Positions 43,086 to 52,794 of a DNA stretch of 64,000 bases are shown piece by piece. Numbering within the stretch: position 1 is the stretch's first letter; each line of letters starts with the position of its first letter. The stretch is from Bdellovibrionales bacterium (GTDB taxonomy: Bacteria; Bdellovibrionota; Bdellovibrionia; Bdellovibrionales; Bdellovibrionaceae). Below the pieces are notes generated by a model that was given only the letters and a program-made list of their open reading frames with translations, was not told the origin of the DNA and ran no database searches. The DNA is taken from contig JADJOV010000002.1 of assembly GCA_016713585.1 (NCBI GenBank), forward strand, positions 62,001-126,000. Reading direction: 5' to 3'. A program made the position numbers and the translations under genes.

Positions 43086-44176
43086 ATGAACTATCAACAA
43101 TTAATCGCTCGATTGCTCAAACAGATTCGCGGGGCCAAGACTCAACTGGACATGAGTCAGGATTTGGGATATAATTACAATCAGTATGGCAAATGGGAGT
43201 CAAGTCAGCGGAAAATTCGCTGGCGAGAATTTTCAAAGCTCTGCAAAGTCAGTAATATTCAACTTGAGAAACTCTTACTTATTGCTTGAAATTTGCACTG
43301 CGTGTCTTTGAGCAAGATTCGGCCTCAGAATTAGTTCATCAGTTTCTTTATATTCAGGGCTTCAAGGATCGAGGCGTGATCGCACGGCGCTTGGGAATCC
43401 ATCCTAGCGCCCTTGACCGACTTCTCGCAGGCCGGGTTGATCCCAATCTTGAACGTATGTTTCAGATGTTTGATTTGTGCCCTACCTTTTTGGATCAATT
43501 TTTGGCTCGTTTACAAGAAGCAGAGCCTGGATTTCAGAATGCTGAAGACCCTGAGGGACTCGAGCAAATGCAAATGAAGTATGTCACTCAATTCCCTTGG
43601 GCTCTTTCGGTTATTGGCGCCCTAGAGACAGTGCATTTTCAGAATTTTTCGTATACTCGCTTGGGTGAGCTGGCTAATTTTCTTTCCTTAGACATCAAAG
43701 TTCTGACCCAAACACTTGAAGATTTTTGTCGCCTGAAAATTCTCACAAAAAAAGCAGCTCATTACGAGCTCACGAAAGTCTATTTTGATACCGGAAGCTT
43801 GCCTATGAAAGAAGTTCTTAAACCTATTCAATATTGGACGGAAAAAGTCGCTCGTCGTCTGTTCACTCGAATTTCTCTCTTGGAAAATGGTCAATTCGAA
43901 CTCAGTGAACTGCCTGGACTTATTTATTTTAGTGACTATCGAGTTCTCTCTCTGAGCGCCTCAGCGAGGGATGAAGTTAATCGGGCCATTGCGAGTTTTG
44001 TAGGTCAAATCAAAACCATTGCTCAGAATCAGACTGATCCAAAGGAGAATGTCTCCTGTATCCTGCTCCATCATTTTCAACCAGGAATTTTGCCTCCTGA
44101 ACTCGATTTTGATGAGTCCTGGTTAAGATCTAGACCTGAGTCGTTTTATTGGTCCAAGAAGTTTAGGGAAGAATAG
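43086..44176 (+). CDS. Helix-turn-helix regulator of TIGR02147/DUF4423 type (possible frameshift)
   Basis: Family of transcription factors common in Bdellovibrionota and Fibrobacteres. The first frame gives an XRE-like HTH (MNYQQLIARLLKQIRGAKTQ, then YNQYGKWESSQRKIRW) and stops at 43289. The second begins at TTG 43286 and continues VFEQDSASELVHQFL with ARRLGIHPSALDRLLAG and a DUF4423-like C-terminal domain. One extra T at 43284-43286 would fuse both into about 364 residues, as in other family members; alternatively they are two overlapping genes coupled by TTGA. No DNA target is visible. Confidence 0.68.
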
Positions 44177-44185
44177 AAGGCTTAT

Positions 44186-44701
44186 CTATAAGGCCTTTTT
44201 GATATCAGAAAGAATTGCCATGGGTTCAGTTGTGGGTGCATATCTGGTTATCACATTCCCATTTCGTCCGATCAAGAATTTCGTAAAATTCCATTTAACA
44301 GCTTCTGTTCCAAGAACCCCAGGAGACTCAGACTTAAGAAACGAATAGAGCGGATCCGCTTTATCGCCGTTCACATCAACCTTGGCCATAATCGGAAAAG
44401 TCACATCATAGGTTAACTTGCAGAACTTCTGAATCTCGTTGTCAGACGCTGGCTCTTGAAAACCAAACTGATTACACGGAAAGCCAAGAATCGCAAACCC
44501 TTGACCCTGAAGCTCCCGATAAATCTCTTCAAGCCCCTTGTACTGCGGCGTATACCCACATTGGCTGGCTACATTAACAACCAACACGACCTTTCCCTGA
44601 AATTGATCAAGTGAAACAGGTTGCCCATCGGCGGCCTTCACCGTAAATGAAAAAAAGGATGGTTTGCTTGCAGACGTGCTAGATCCCGTACTTTCAGCCA
44701 T
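44186..44701 (-). CDS. Glutathione peroxidase (thioredoxin-dependent type)
   Basis: Thiol peroxidase that reduces peroxides. It has NVASQCGYTPQY with the peroxidatic Cys (not Sec), FPCNQFGFQEP, and WNFTKFLIGRNG with the catalytic Trp, all in family order. Length 171, with a Ser/Thr-rich start of about 15 residues that is probably non-essential. No signal, so cytoplasmic. It is monocistronic, on the opposite strand from the genes on both sides. Confidence 0.94.
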   Translation of the reverse strand: MAESTGSSTSASKPSFFSFTVKAADGQPVSLDQFQGKVVLVVNVASQCGYTPQYKGLEEIYRELQGQGFAILGFPCNQFGFQEPASDNEIQKFCKLTYDVTFPIMAKVDVNGDKADPLYSFLKSESPGVLGTEAVKWNFTKFLIGRNGNVITRYAPTTEPMAILSDIKKAL

Positions 44702-44904
44702 AGAAAACTCCTTGCAATAGGAGCAAGATATAGCTGTATCAGGGTGGCAAAGTCACTTGGATCTTAGAGGTCGCGGCCAGTTTTAGCGTTTTTAGATGAA
44801 ACTTCTCCGCGACAATCTATTTCCTGCCTCATTTTGAGATGGTTTGGTGATTTCCTTAACAAGTTTCGCTCAACTACCGATATTGTGGAGTGAGAGGGGT
44901 TCAA

Positions 44905-46437
44905 ATGAAACTGGGTATTGTATTGGGATTTGGGGTTTTGTTTGTTTCTGTTGTGAGCATTGGAAACACTCCGCAACAGTGCTGCCCACTTGAAGGTACC
45001 CCAGGTGAGTGGTCGATTGATCGTTCTGGCATCAAAAAATGTGTTCCCGCAGGTGCTGGAAGCCCCTGCTATTCCTCCCAAATAGAGGATGACGGTGAAA
45101 CCGGAAAGCCCTGCACTAAAGATGGAAAACAAGGCAAACTCTGGTACTCTGACGAAGAAGGCGTCATGAAGTGTGATATAGGAGAGACCCCCGCCCAATC
45201 CGCCACCCCACCCACAGCCAAAGCCTGCGTATCCGAGGAGGAAAAGGAGGCTTGCACTCAGGCGGCCACTGAGGCGGCTAGCGGATGTTCCCTTGAAGAT
45301 GATATTGGGTTCAAGAATGCTGACGCGGCCTTGTACCAGATTGCACACGGACTCGCTGCGAAAGTGAGGTCCGATGACACGCCTGGGGGCACAAACGCTG
45401 CGTGTGGCACTTTGGGTAAGGCGACCACAGGTCTAAATGCAGCCATGGCTGCATTTGGTACCAGTTGTTCAAGCAAAAGGGATGCGTGCCTACAAGGTTG
45501 CAGATCTGTCAAATACCGTGAATTGGCTTGCCTGGATAAGGTGACTAAAAAATCTCAGAACGCCGAAAGCGAATTCGATCTCAAGCAACGGAAGGCCGCC
45601 AGGGATGAACTCATCCAAGAGTACGAGGAGAAAATCCTTTCATGCCAAAAATTGGACTCAAAAATCGGACAAGCGCGGCAAGCCTTATCGGACTCTATCC
45701 AATCGGCCAAGCAAATGACTACTTGCAAAGATGAGACGGAAAGCCCTGGCAGCGATGAATACTGTAAACTGAGGCCGAACGACTTGGGCTGCCAAGCAAA
45801 ATTGGCACAAGATTGTTCAAATCCAAGTTATGCCGCCGCAAATAGGATTTGCGCGTGCGTTGGAGCCAACCAAAACTCAGACGCCTGCAGACTCGCCCAA
45901 AAAGCCATTAGCGGGGATTCGATCGCCTCTGGTGGACTTGGCGTTGGTGGAGCTGGTGCTGGCGGAAAAACTAGCAGGCTCAACCTTGACGATGAAAATG
46001 GTCCAGCCAGCGACTTAAAATTGCCCGGCGTCGCCTATGGGGAAGACCCTGGTGGCGCGAAGGGTGGCCAGGGTGCTCCAGGTAATAGCGGAGGGAATCC
46101 ACTTGGTGGCAGCGGTGGAGGACGTGGCGGCGGAGGCTTACCTCCCGAAGAAAAACCCGGGGGATTCATAAGTGGAAATCCAGCTGATGGCTCCGGAGGT
46201 GGATTTCTGGGTGGGATTTCAAGTGCGGTGAAGCAACTTCTTGGTGGAGATGAAAAAAAGGAAAAACCTCTGAGTTTAGATAAGTTTCGGCCAGACTTCA
46301 AGAAACCGCTCATCTCGATGAGAGGCCTTGCTGGAGCAACCGGTCCAGATGGAATTACAGGCCCAAACAGTGATATCTGGCTCAAGGTCAAGAAACAATA
46401 TCACCTTCAGCTATTCACCTTTATTCTGACTCCCTAA
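44905..46437 (+). CDS. Secreted Cys-rich protein with Gly-rich tail
   Basis: Unrecognised, about 510 residues. I start at ATG 44905 (signal MKLGIVLGFGVLFVSVVSIG) rather than the earlier frame start. The first 350 residues hold some 22 cysteines (CCPLEG, CKLRPNDLGCQAKLAQDC, CVGANQNSDAC), so many disulfides are likely. A long Gly/Pro/Asn-rich stretch follows (GGRGGGGLPPEEKPGGF) and then a C-terminal motif with collagen-like GATGPDGITGPNSDIW and a basic end (KVKKQYHLQ). It precedes a lytic transglycosylase and a small secreted protein with overlaps or short gaps, so the three may act together on the cell wall or surface. Confidence 0.62.
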   Translation: MKLGIVLGFGVLFVSVVSIGNTPQQCCPLEGTPGEWSIDRSGIKKCVPAGAGSPCYSSQIEDDGETGKPCTKDGKQGKLWYSDEEGVMKCDIGETPAQSATPPTAKACVSEEEKEACTQAATEAASGCSLEDDIGFKNADAALYQIAHGLAAKVRSDDTPGGTNAACGTLGKATTGLNAAMAAFGTSCSSKRDACLQGCRSVKYRELACLDKVTKKSQNAESEFDLKQRKAARDELIQEYEEKILSCQKLDSKIGQARQALSDSIQSAKQMTTCKDETESPGSDEYCKLRPNDLGCQAKLAQDCSNPSYAAANRICACVGANQNSDACRLAQKAISGDSIASGGLGVGGAGAGGKTSRLNLDDENGPASDLKLPGVAYGEDPGGAKGGQGAPGNSGGNPLGGSGGGRGGGGLPPEEKPGGFISGNPADGSGGGFLGGISSAVKQLLGGDEKKEKPLSLDKFRPDFKKPLISMRGLAGATGPDGITGPNSDIWLKVKKQYHLQLFTFILTP

Positions 46438-46512
46438 TTTTCGAGAAAAAACTCTCGATGAAGGCCTAGAAAATATTCAGTTAATTGTGCAACTATCCGA
46501 GAAAGCAGAGTG

Positions 46513-47646
46513 ATGTTAAATTTGTGCCTGACTTTATCTCTTTGTTTCTGTCTTTTGTTCTTGCACCAAGGACAGGCCCAGGAGCCATTAAAAGACAGCC
46601 TTTCAACGAAGCCCGAGATTCAAGAAATGCTCCAAAGACTTGCGCCCGTAACAGACGATCCAAAGTGTATTCCTCCCAATGGGCCTCAGGCACCAGAAGA
46701 ATCTCCGAAGAGTCTGTTCAAAGAACGCCAGGAGCTTGAAGACTATCTCGAGTGTTTCTTCGGTCTAGAAAAACCGAATAACTACACCAAATTGCTGACA
46801 GTCGATGGCAAGGCACTAAAGAAAAATACTTCACATACGGATTCAAAAGCTATGTCGATTCAAGACCAGATCGAAATGTCTGCTAAAGCTTTTGACCTCC
46901 CTCCGGCCTTCGTCGCCTGCTCTTACCTCAAGGAAAGCACCCTGAATCCAAACGCCCGAAGTCCAAGAGCTTGCTTTGGAATTGCTCAAATAAATGATAT
47001 TACATCTAATCAAATAGACAAAATCATAGGTGGAGAACTGGAAGATATACCAAAAGGAAACCGACGCAGCAAATATAGTAAGACCCGACAAGAGTACCAA
47101 GAGATTCTTGATAGAGAAATCCCTCCTGAGACTCAACTAAACAAATGGGAGATCGCAAGACTTAAGGCACAAAGAACCCATGCAAGCGTTATGCTTGCGC
47201 ATCATGAGCTGGCGGTGTCGTGGAAGAAATATTTCAAAGACAGAAACCTTCCAGTTCCAAGAGAATTCAATATGAAAATGGTTATGAATCCGACTTTTGC
47301 AATTCCCGCCGGCGCTCTATATTTCAAATACTTGGCATTACAGCTCCGACAGTCACTTCCCGACGATGCCAGCAAAGTTAGCCAGAGGCCAGACACTATC
47401 CAAATCCTGGCGGCCCAATCAAATTGGGGCCCCGGAAGCGTTCGAGGTTTAGCCAAAAATAGACGCTCGGAGTCCGGTCCGATAAAATCAGCGGACGAGC
47501 TTCTCGACCTTCTTTTCAAGAGAGGTCCCAATGAAACAAAAAACCATATGTCTGCAATCAAAACCTGTATGGAGGCCGGAAATTCCAGTCGAATGATGAA
47601 ACGCGGCCCGAGAGAAAAACCAAAAGCATGCTATGGAGAACCATGA
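46513..47646 (+). CDS. Secreted lytic-transglycosylase-like protein (SLT fold)
   Basis: A 377-residue exported protein: signal MLNLCLTLSLCFCLLFLHQG, then a long linker, then the SLT core. FVACSYLKESTLNPNARSPR carries the E-S pair of the catalytic motif, and ACFGIAQIND matches the GxxQ-like structural motif. The C-terminal third (ILAAQSNWGPGSVRGLAKN) has the N-x-G hallmark of the family. ATG 46513 is used (a GTG lies 3 bases before). Its stop overlaps the next start by 4 bases. Likely acts on peptidoglycan outside the cytoplasm. Confidence 0.75.
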   Translation: MLNLCLTLSLCFCLLFLHQGQAQEPLKDSLSTKPEIQEMLQRLAPVTDDPKCIPPNGPQAPEESPKSLFKERQELEDYLECFFGLEKPNNYTKLLTVDGKALKKNTSHTDSKAMSIQDQIEMSAKAFDLPPAFVACSYLKESTLNPNARSPRACFGIAQINDITSNQIDKIIGGELEDIPKGNRRSKYSKTRQEYQEILDREIPPETQLNKWEIARLKAQRTHASVMLAHHELAVSWKKYFKDRNLPVPREFNMKMVMNPTFAIPAGALYFKYLALQLRQSLPDDASKVSQRPDTIQILAAQSNWGPGSVRGLAKNRRSESGPIKSADELLDLLFKRGPNETKNHMSAIKTCMEAGNSSRMMKRGPREKPKACYGEP

Positions 47647-48128
47647 AACTTCTAATTGTTTCGACACTATTTTTTTATCTTACGGCAGCGGCAACACCGG
47701 CCGCTATTGACTCGATCAAATTTGAATGCCCCGGATCTGTGGCAGAACTTTCCAACAGAATAAAGGCGATGCAAGATCGAGTCAGTATTTGGACGCAAGA
47801 TAATCCTGAAAAAGCTGACCAAAGTGATCTCTCTTCGATTTTTTCCGTCCATCTGTTACCAGAATCACATACCATGCATTTGCTCGAGAGCTCTTGCTGG
47901 GTTTCGCTCAATGACTTTATTGAAAAACCAAGTGAAAAGAATTTTGAATATTGGAATGCTTGCATTAATAGCCTTGAACTGCAAAGGTTTCACAATTTCA
48001 AGAAATTAAATCCTGCTGGAGCAAAGTCTCAAAGAAGACCGCAGTCAAGGGACAAGAAGAAAAAGCCGGAGAACCAAAAAAAAAGATGCCAAAAGAAGCG
48101 AAAAAAAAAAACACAACCTAAGCTCTAA
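47643..48128 (+). CDS. Small secreted protein with strongly basic tail
   Basis: Unrecognised. ATG 47643 overlaps the transglycosylase stop (ATGA), giving coupling. A signal peptide (LLIVSTLFFYLTAAATPA) leads into a polar domain with two or three cysteines. From about residue 125 the end is almost wholly Lys/Arg/Gln/Pro (KKKKPENQKKRCQKKRKKK), read through runs of A at 48077 and 48103, so a frame error there could change the tail. The stop lies 11 bases into the convergent MNT gene. Confidence 0.5.
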   Translation: MKLLIVSTLFFYLTAAATPAAIDSIKFECPGSVAELSNRIKAMQDRVSIWTQDNPEKADQSDLSSIFSVHLLPESHTMHLLESSCWVSLNDFIEKPSEKNFEYWNACINSLELQRFHNFKKLNPAGAKSQRRPQSRDKKKKPENQKKRCQKKRKKKTQPKL

Positions 48129-48461
48129 TCGCTGACCACTCGTTAAGAATAATGGAGTTCTTCAGCGCTTCATGAAAAAATCCTATTTCCGCCTCTTCTC
48201 TGTTTAATACCTTAAAATCAATTCTTCGATCTCCAATGACTTTCTGTCTCTTGATTGCAGCGACAATTTTATAATCCACCAATTTGAGCTTATGAGAATC
48301 CTCGGATTTTTGAACAACAAGCGCTAAATCAATATCACCCCATATGCCGCGTCGTTAGTTCTACTTCCAAAAAGAAGAAGACTTCCCGCGAAATCTAGAG
48401 GAAGAAACGGCGATAGAGCCGCAATAACTGCCGACACTTCTGATGGTGCGAGCCTCACTTG
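48118..48461 (-). CDS. MNT-type nucleotidyltransferase-fold protein (one frameshift)
   Basis: Small antitoxin-type nucleotidyltransferase (MNT of HEPN/MNT pairs), about 115 codons. GTG 48461 overlaps the stop of the upstream HEPN remnant (GTGA). The N-terminal frame has VRLAPSEVSAVIAAL and LLLFGSRTNDAAYG; it breaks at a run of four C on the plus strand (48338-48341, five expected). The continuation reads GGDIDLALVVQ with the two metal aspartates, then KIVAAIKRQKVIGDRRIDFKV. The GSR...G(G)DIDL motif is the family hallmark. Confidence 0.62.
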
Positions 48462-48628
48462 AGTTGGTCCCGCAATTTCAAAACATTCGACGTCTGATCC
48501 AATACCTGTTTAAAAATAATTCTTAAATCCCCGGAGGCATATTCATGAGCAATTTTATTTCTTAACTCGCGAATCTCAATCCAAATCAACGCAGACTCAA
48601 TTTTGAGCTCGTCGAGTATTTTTGATAA
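48458..48628 (-). pseudogene. HEPN-domain toxin remnant, 5' truncated
   Basis: A 56-codon frame closes with TGA 48458-48460. It holds IWIEIRELRNKIAHEYASG, in which R-N-K-I-A-H is the RX4-6H ribonuclease motif of HEPN toxins, followed by LRIIFKQVLDQTSNVLKL. The frame has no start codon: the upstream end runs directly into the 3' end of lysC, and perhaps 60 or more N-terminal residues are missing. It overlaps the MNT gene in the normal toxin-first order, so this was a HEPN/MNT toxin-antitoxin pair, now damaged. Confidence 0.6.
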
Positions 48629-48645
48629 TCAATCACAAATGCTCC

Positions 48646-49884
48646 TTAACTTTCGCTATTTTCAATTAACTTGTGTAAACAAGAAATCCCTCGAACTCGA
48701 TCTCCGTGGCCAACTATTAGACTGAGGCTCATTGCACTCACCAGAACGCGCTCAACTTGAATTTTAGCCACGTCCAAAGTCGACAACACTTTCTGCGTGA
48801 GTAATGGCGAAGTGACTCCGGAGCAAGTTAACGTCACGGAAGCAAACTTACCGCTATCGATTGAGAATTCACCGTGATTTGCAAAAAGTTTCTCCAAGGC
48901 TCTCAAAGTCTCGGCAGGGCCCGTCAACAGAAATTCCAATTTTGAATCTGATTCAGTTTTTCCATTTGACAACAAAGTCGAGGACAAAATCTGAGGAAAC
49001 GCAATTTGATTTCGCTCACACTCGTGCTGGAGGACCGCCAGCCCCTGAGTTAGTGAGATCTGCTTTCCTAAACAACGTAGAACAGTCTCGTGGGAATTGA
49101 TTGAATGAACTTTGATTGTTTCAAACATTTGGCTTCCTTTTTGAACAAGAGTTCCATCAGAGAGTTCATTTGATGCGGGACCAATATATAGAGCTACCTT
49201 CTTGTGCTTTGCTAGCTCAACCGATCTGTAATGCAAGACCTTGGCTCCCCAAAAGGTCATTTCCAACAACGCCTCGTAATCTAGATTATGTAAAGGACGG
49301 GCGTCTGGTACAATCTTTGGGTCGGCCGTAAACACACCTGCTACGTCTTTAAGAATATCACAACGTTCCGCATGGAAATAAGCGGCCAACGCAACCGCCG
49401 TGGTATCGGTCCCACCGCGACCGAGAGTTGTGATTTCTTTTGATCGAGGCGATACTCCCTGAAATCCAGCAATGATAACGACTTTACCCGAGGCCAAGGC
49501 TTCTTCAACTCGAAAGGGCTTAATATCTACAATAAGAGCATTGACATGAGAGTCGTCAGTGAGGATGCCCGCCTGACTCCCCGTAAAACTTATCGCTGAG
49601 CAGCCAAGGTCATTCAGCGCCATACTCAGAAGACTCATGCTGATTCTCTCGCCAACAGACAAAAGCATATCCATTTCTCGGCGCAAAGGCCGTGAACTCA
49701 CTTCGTGGGCCAATTCAATAAGGTCATTAGTCGTCTGCCCCATGGCGCTAACCGCAACGATAACTGAATTTGTTTTAGAGAGCGAGGCCACTCGGGTTGC
49801 CGCCGCTCTGATTTTGCCACTATCAGCTAAGGTGGCACCTCCGAACTTGAGAACAAGCAGTGGCTTGATGTTATTTTTATTCAT
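48646..49884 (-). CDS. lysC: Aspartokinase LysC
   Basis: Phosphorylates aspartate, first step to lysine, threonine and methionine. It has VLKFGGATLAD at the start, FTGSQAGILTDDSH, TTLGRGGTDTTAVALAA (ATP/aspartate binding), and an ACT-type C-terminal regulatory half with weaker conservation. At 412 residues it is of the monofunctional class. ATG 49884 overlaps the stop of the MltD-like gene (ATGA). The frame is intact. Confidence 0.94.
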   Translation of the reverse strand: MNKNNIKPLLVLKFGGATLADSGKIRAAATRVASLSKTNSVIVAVSAMGQTTNDLIELAHEVSSRPLRREMDMLLSVGERISMSLLSMALNDLGCSAISFTGSQAGILTDDSHVNALIVDIKPFRVEEALASGKVVIIAGFQGVSPRSKEITTLGRGGTDTTAVALAAYFHAERCDILKDVAGVFTADPKIVPDARPLHNLDYEALLEMTFWGAKVLHYRSVELAKHKKVALYIGPASNELSDGTLVQKGSQMFETIKVHSINSHETVLRCLGKQISLTQGLAVLQHECERNQIAFPQILSSTLLSNGKTESDSKLEFLLTGPAETLRALEKLFANHGEFSIDSGKFASVTLTCSGVTSPLLTQKVLSTLDVAKIQVERVLVSAMSLSLIVGHGDRVRGISCLHKLIENSES

Positions 49885-50883
49885 TCGAGTTTGGATTTTG
49901 CGGCAGTCTCTTGGCTTTGTAAATAGTTGCCGACAAGAGTCGTAGAACCCTTTGGCACTCGGATATAGTGCCGGTCGACTTGCTTTGGTACGTATCCTAA
50001 CAAGAGCTCAGAGTTAAGATCTCGGAGTGCTTTTCGAGTCACACCGAGATGATCTGCAACCAATCCCAGATCTGTCCCCCCAGGAACTGGGATCACCTCG
50101 TAATCCAGTGGGTTCCGACGTTCAAGATCGCGAAAACCATAGAGATTTGGCGCTTTTGAAATTAGCATGGCCGCTAAAATCTTTGGAACATACTCTTGGG
50201 TCTCTTTGGGGAGCGCATTTTTCTTGATGAGAGTCCAATAGTCGCGGGTCTTATGTTTCTGGATCTTTCGTCTAAGCCCCGCCTCCCCCATGTTATAGCT
50301 GGCCGCAACCAAATACCAAGACCCGAACTCTTGATAAAGGTCTTGAATAAACCGAATAGCTGCGAGAGTTGCCTTTCTAATATCGCGTCGCTCATCCAGC
50401 CACCAATTTTTACTTAATCCATAACGAGACCCCGTGGACTCGATAAATTGCCAAGGGCCGACGGCGTCGGCGGAGCTGACTGCATTAGCTGAAAACCCGC
50501 TTTCAATCATCACCATGTATCCGAGATCAGTTGGCAACTGAGCTCGCCTGAGTTCCTTTTGGATAAACGGCATATATTTAGATGCTCGCTCTAGATATTC
50601 CCGAAACCATTTCTGACCTCGTGTCTGAAAGTAAGTAATCCACTGACTCACCTGCCGATTATAGGTCACAGGCAAATCAAAAATGAGCGCGTGACTGCCC
50701 CTTTTCGCCTGAGAAAGGCTGGCCCTTGACTTTTCTTCAAGGGACTTCAGTCGATCCTTCAGAGGTCTGGTTGTTGACAGAATAGGCGGCCCGGCTGTGC
50801 CCACAGGCTTTTCGAGAGCGTGAGTTTGACTCAGATCCCAAATACCAATAATCAAAAAACGAAAACGCTGAAAATCCTTTCAT
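49881..50883 (-). CDS. MltD-like membrane-bound lytic transglycosylase with LysM-type tail (frameshift at start)
   Basis: Cleaves peptidoglycan glycan strands. SLT core: GYMVMIESGFSANAVSSADA (catalytic Glu before SGF), GPWQFIESTGSRYGL, and VAASYNMGEAGLRR. A LysM-like C-terminal segment (VPGGTDLGLVADHLGVTRKALRDLN) binds peptidoglycan. The open frame begins at a TTG near 50855. ATG 50883 would give a normal signal (MKGFSAFSF then LIIGIWDLSQTHA) if one base is removed from the A6 run at 50854-50859, so I extend to it. It overlaps lysC by 4 bases. Confidence 0.85.
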
Positions 50884-51141
50884 GCACTTTTATTATGACG
50901 GGAATTTTGGCGTGACGTCGAGAGAATGTTTTGACAGTGATCCAAGAAAAACGCCAATTTTGTGGCGCAAGGGCTTAAGTCGAGTGCGCCGTGAGCACTG
51001 AGGTATAAGTTTCGAATCCAGCAATATCGGGTGCTTTGCTAATTCCCTGAAGTCCAAATGAATAAAATTTAGCTCTAAGTCGAGCTCGACCTTTTCTGGC
51101 ACATCGCTTGCTCTTCTTGGATTGGGGACGGGAGGAAAGCG

Positions 51142-51957
51142 GTGAGTACTAAAGGTGTTTATACGGCTCTGAGTGGTGCTATGGCCCAAAGTCTTAAGCT
51201 TGATACGATTGCCAATAATATTGCTAACGTGAACACCCCTGGATTCAAGAGAGATCAGCAGGTCTTCAATGAATACCTGACCGCTAACGAAAAACCGCCC
51301 TCTGTCATTCAAGTTCCTCGAGTGCCAGCCTCCATTGAAAGCTTCTACGATATGCAAGGTGGTGATAAAAGCTTTGTGGATTCGAAGGGAACCTTCACCG
51401 ACTTCTCCCAAGGAAGCCTGAGACACTGGTAACCCCTTAGATGTTGCCCTCGATGGCCCAGGTTTTTTCGAAGTCCTGACCCCTCAGGGCGTCAAACTCA
51501 TGCGCTCTGGGAATTTTAGTTTAAACGGACAGGGAGAATTAGTCACAAAGGACGGACATCAAGTTCTGCGCTCCGGCGGTGAGGGTGTCGAGCCTTCTTC
51601 GCGAATTTTCAAAGTCAGCGGACAGAATCCAATCTCCATTAATGACAAGGGCGACGTCTATGAAGGCATTGAGCCTTTGGGAAAACTGAGTGTGATCAAT
51701 GTCCTTAACCCAGACTCACTCCAAAAAATTGGAAATTCCAATATGGCTTCAAAGCAAATATGGCTCCTCAGATTGTCAATGTGCAAACGCCCTCACTCCG
51801 TCAGGGTTTTGTGGAAATGAGTAATGTGAATGTGGTGCAGGAAATGACGGATATGATTATGACCAATCGAGTTTTTGAGAGCACTCAAAAAGCAATTTCT
51901 GCTTACGATGGAATGGCTGATAAATTGATTAATGTGGTTGGAAAAACAGGGCTCTAG
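51142..51957 (+). CDS. flgF: Flagellar distal-rod protein FlgF (two frameshifts)
   Basis: Rod protein joined to FlgG. GTG 51142 follows GGAGGAAAG. The N-terminus has MSTKGVYTALSGAMAQ and IANNIANVNTPGFKR, the flagellar rod signature. Three frames must be joined: one break near 51424-51430 (continuing TGNPLDVALDGPGFFEV) and a one-base loss near 51740 (continuing YGFKANMAPQ). The last part reads EMSNVNVVQEMTDMI, the rod C-terminal signature. The total is about 272 codons. It starts the flagellar block. Confidence 0.9.
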
Positions 51958-51979
51958 TCTGAATGTTGAAGGGGGTTAG

Positions 51980-52765
51980 GTGATTAAAAGTCTTAATACA
52001 GCCGCGACGGGCATGGCTGCCCAGCAGTCAAATATGGATGTCATTGCCAATAATATTGCCAATGTATCGACTGCGGGCTTTAAGAAATCTCGAGCGGAAT
52101 TTGAAGACCTCCTTTATCACACCGTCAAGGAGCCAGGCACAGCAACAGGAGCGAACTCAGTCTCACCAAACGGCGTGCAAACAGGATTAGGCGTTCGAAC
52201 GGCCTCCATTCAAAAGGACTTTGCTGGTGGAAGCGCTCAAATCACAAAAAATCCACTCGATATGCACATTGAGGGCAATGGCTTCTTTCAAGTTTTAACT
52301 CCGGAAGGACAGCTCCTCTATACTCGGGATGGAGCGTTCAAAAAAGATCCTTCAGGACGAATGGTGGATAAGAACGGAAACATTCTACAACCCGAGGTCA
52401 CGATTCCACCAGGCGTGGTTGGCATTGATATATCTCCGACTGGCCAAGTGAGTGTTTTGCAAGGCCTCACGGAGCCCCCACAAGTGATTGGACAGATTGA
52501 TTTAGCTAATTTTGTTAATCCGGCAGGATTACGATCCCTGGGACGCAATACGTTCTCGCCCAGTCCAGCCAGCGGAAATCCAATTGTTGCCCGCCCCGGC
52601 CAGAACGGAATTGGCCAAATATCTCAGGGTCAGATTGAAGCGAGCAATGTGAATATTGTCGATGAGATGGTGAATATGATCACCGCCCAGCGAGCCTATG
52701 AAACAAACAGCAAAGTGATTCAGACATCAGATCAAATGATGCAAGCGATCAATAGTTTAAAGTGA
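51980..52765 (+). CDS. flgG: Flagellar distal-rod protein FlgG
   Basis: Intact 261-residue distal rod protein. Start GTG 51980. The N-terminal helix carries NNIANVSTAGFKKSRAEFEDLL and the C-terminal helix SQGQIEASNVNIVDEMVNMI, both conserved. It has NPLDMHIEGNGFFQV in the middle and no extra domain. It follows flgF by 23 bases in the operon and is exported by the flagellar type III machinery. Confidence 0.96.
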   Translation: MIKSLNTAATGMAAQQSNMDVIANNIANVSTAGFKKSRAEFEDLLYHTVKEPGTATGANSVSPNGVQTGLGVRTASIQKDFAGGSAQITKNPLDMHIEGNGFFQVLTPEGQLLYTRDGAFKKDPSGRMVDKNGNILQPEVTIPPGVVGIDISPTGQVSVLQGLTEPPQVIGQIDLANFVNPAGLRSLGRNTFSPSPASGNPIVARPGQNGIGQISQGQIEASNVNIVDEMVNMITAQRAYETNSKVIQTSDQMMQAINSLK

Positions 52766-52794
52766 TTTAGTTAATTCTGCAAAGGGACAGGTCA

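Noticed and set aside
44764..45348. 194-codon minus-strand frame opposite the Cys-rich gene
   Set aside because: No ribosome site or family match; the plus-strand frame has a signal peptide and consistent Cys pattern.
50893..51426. 177-codon minus-strand frame opposite flgF
   Set aside because: It is antisense to the conserved FlgF N-terminus and matches nothing.
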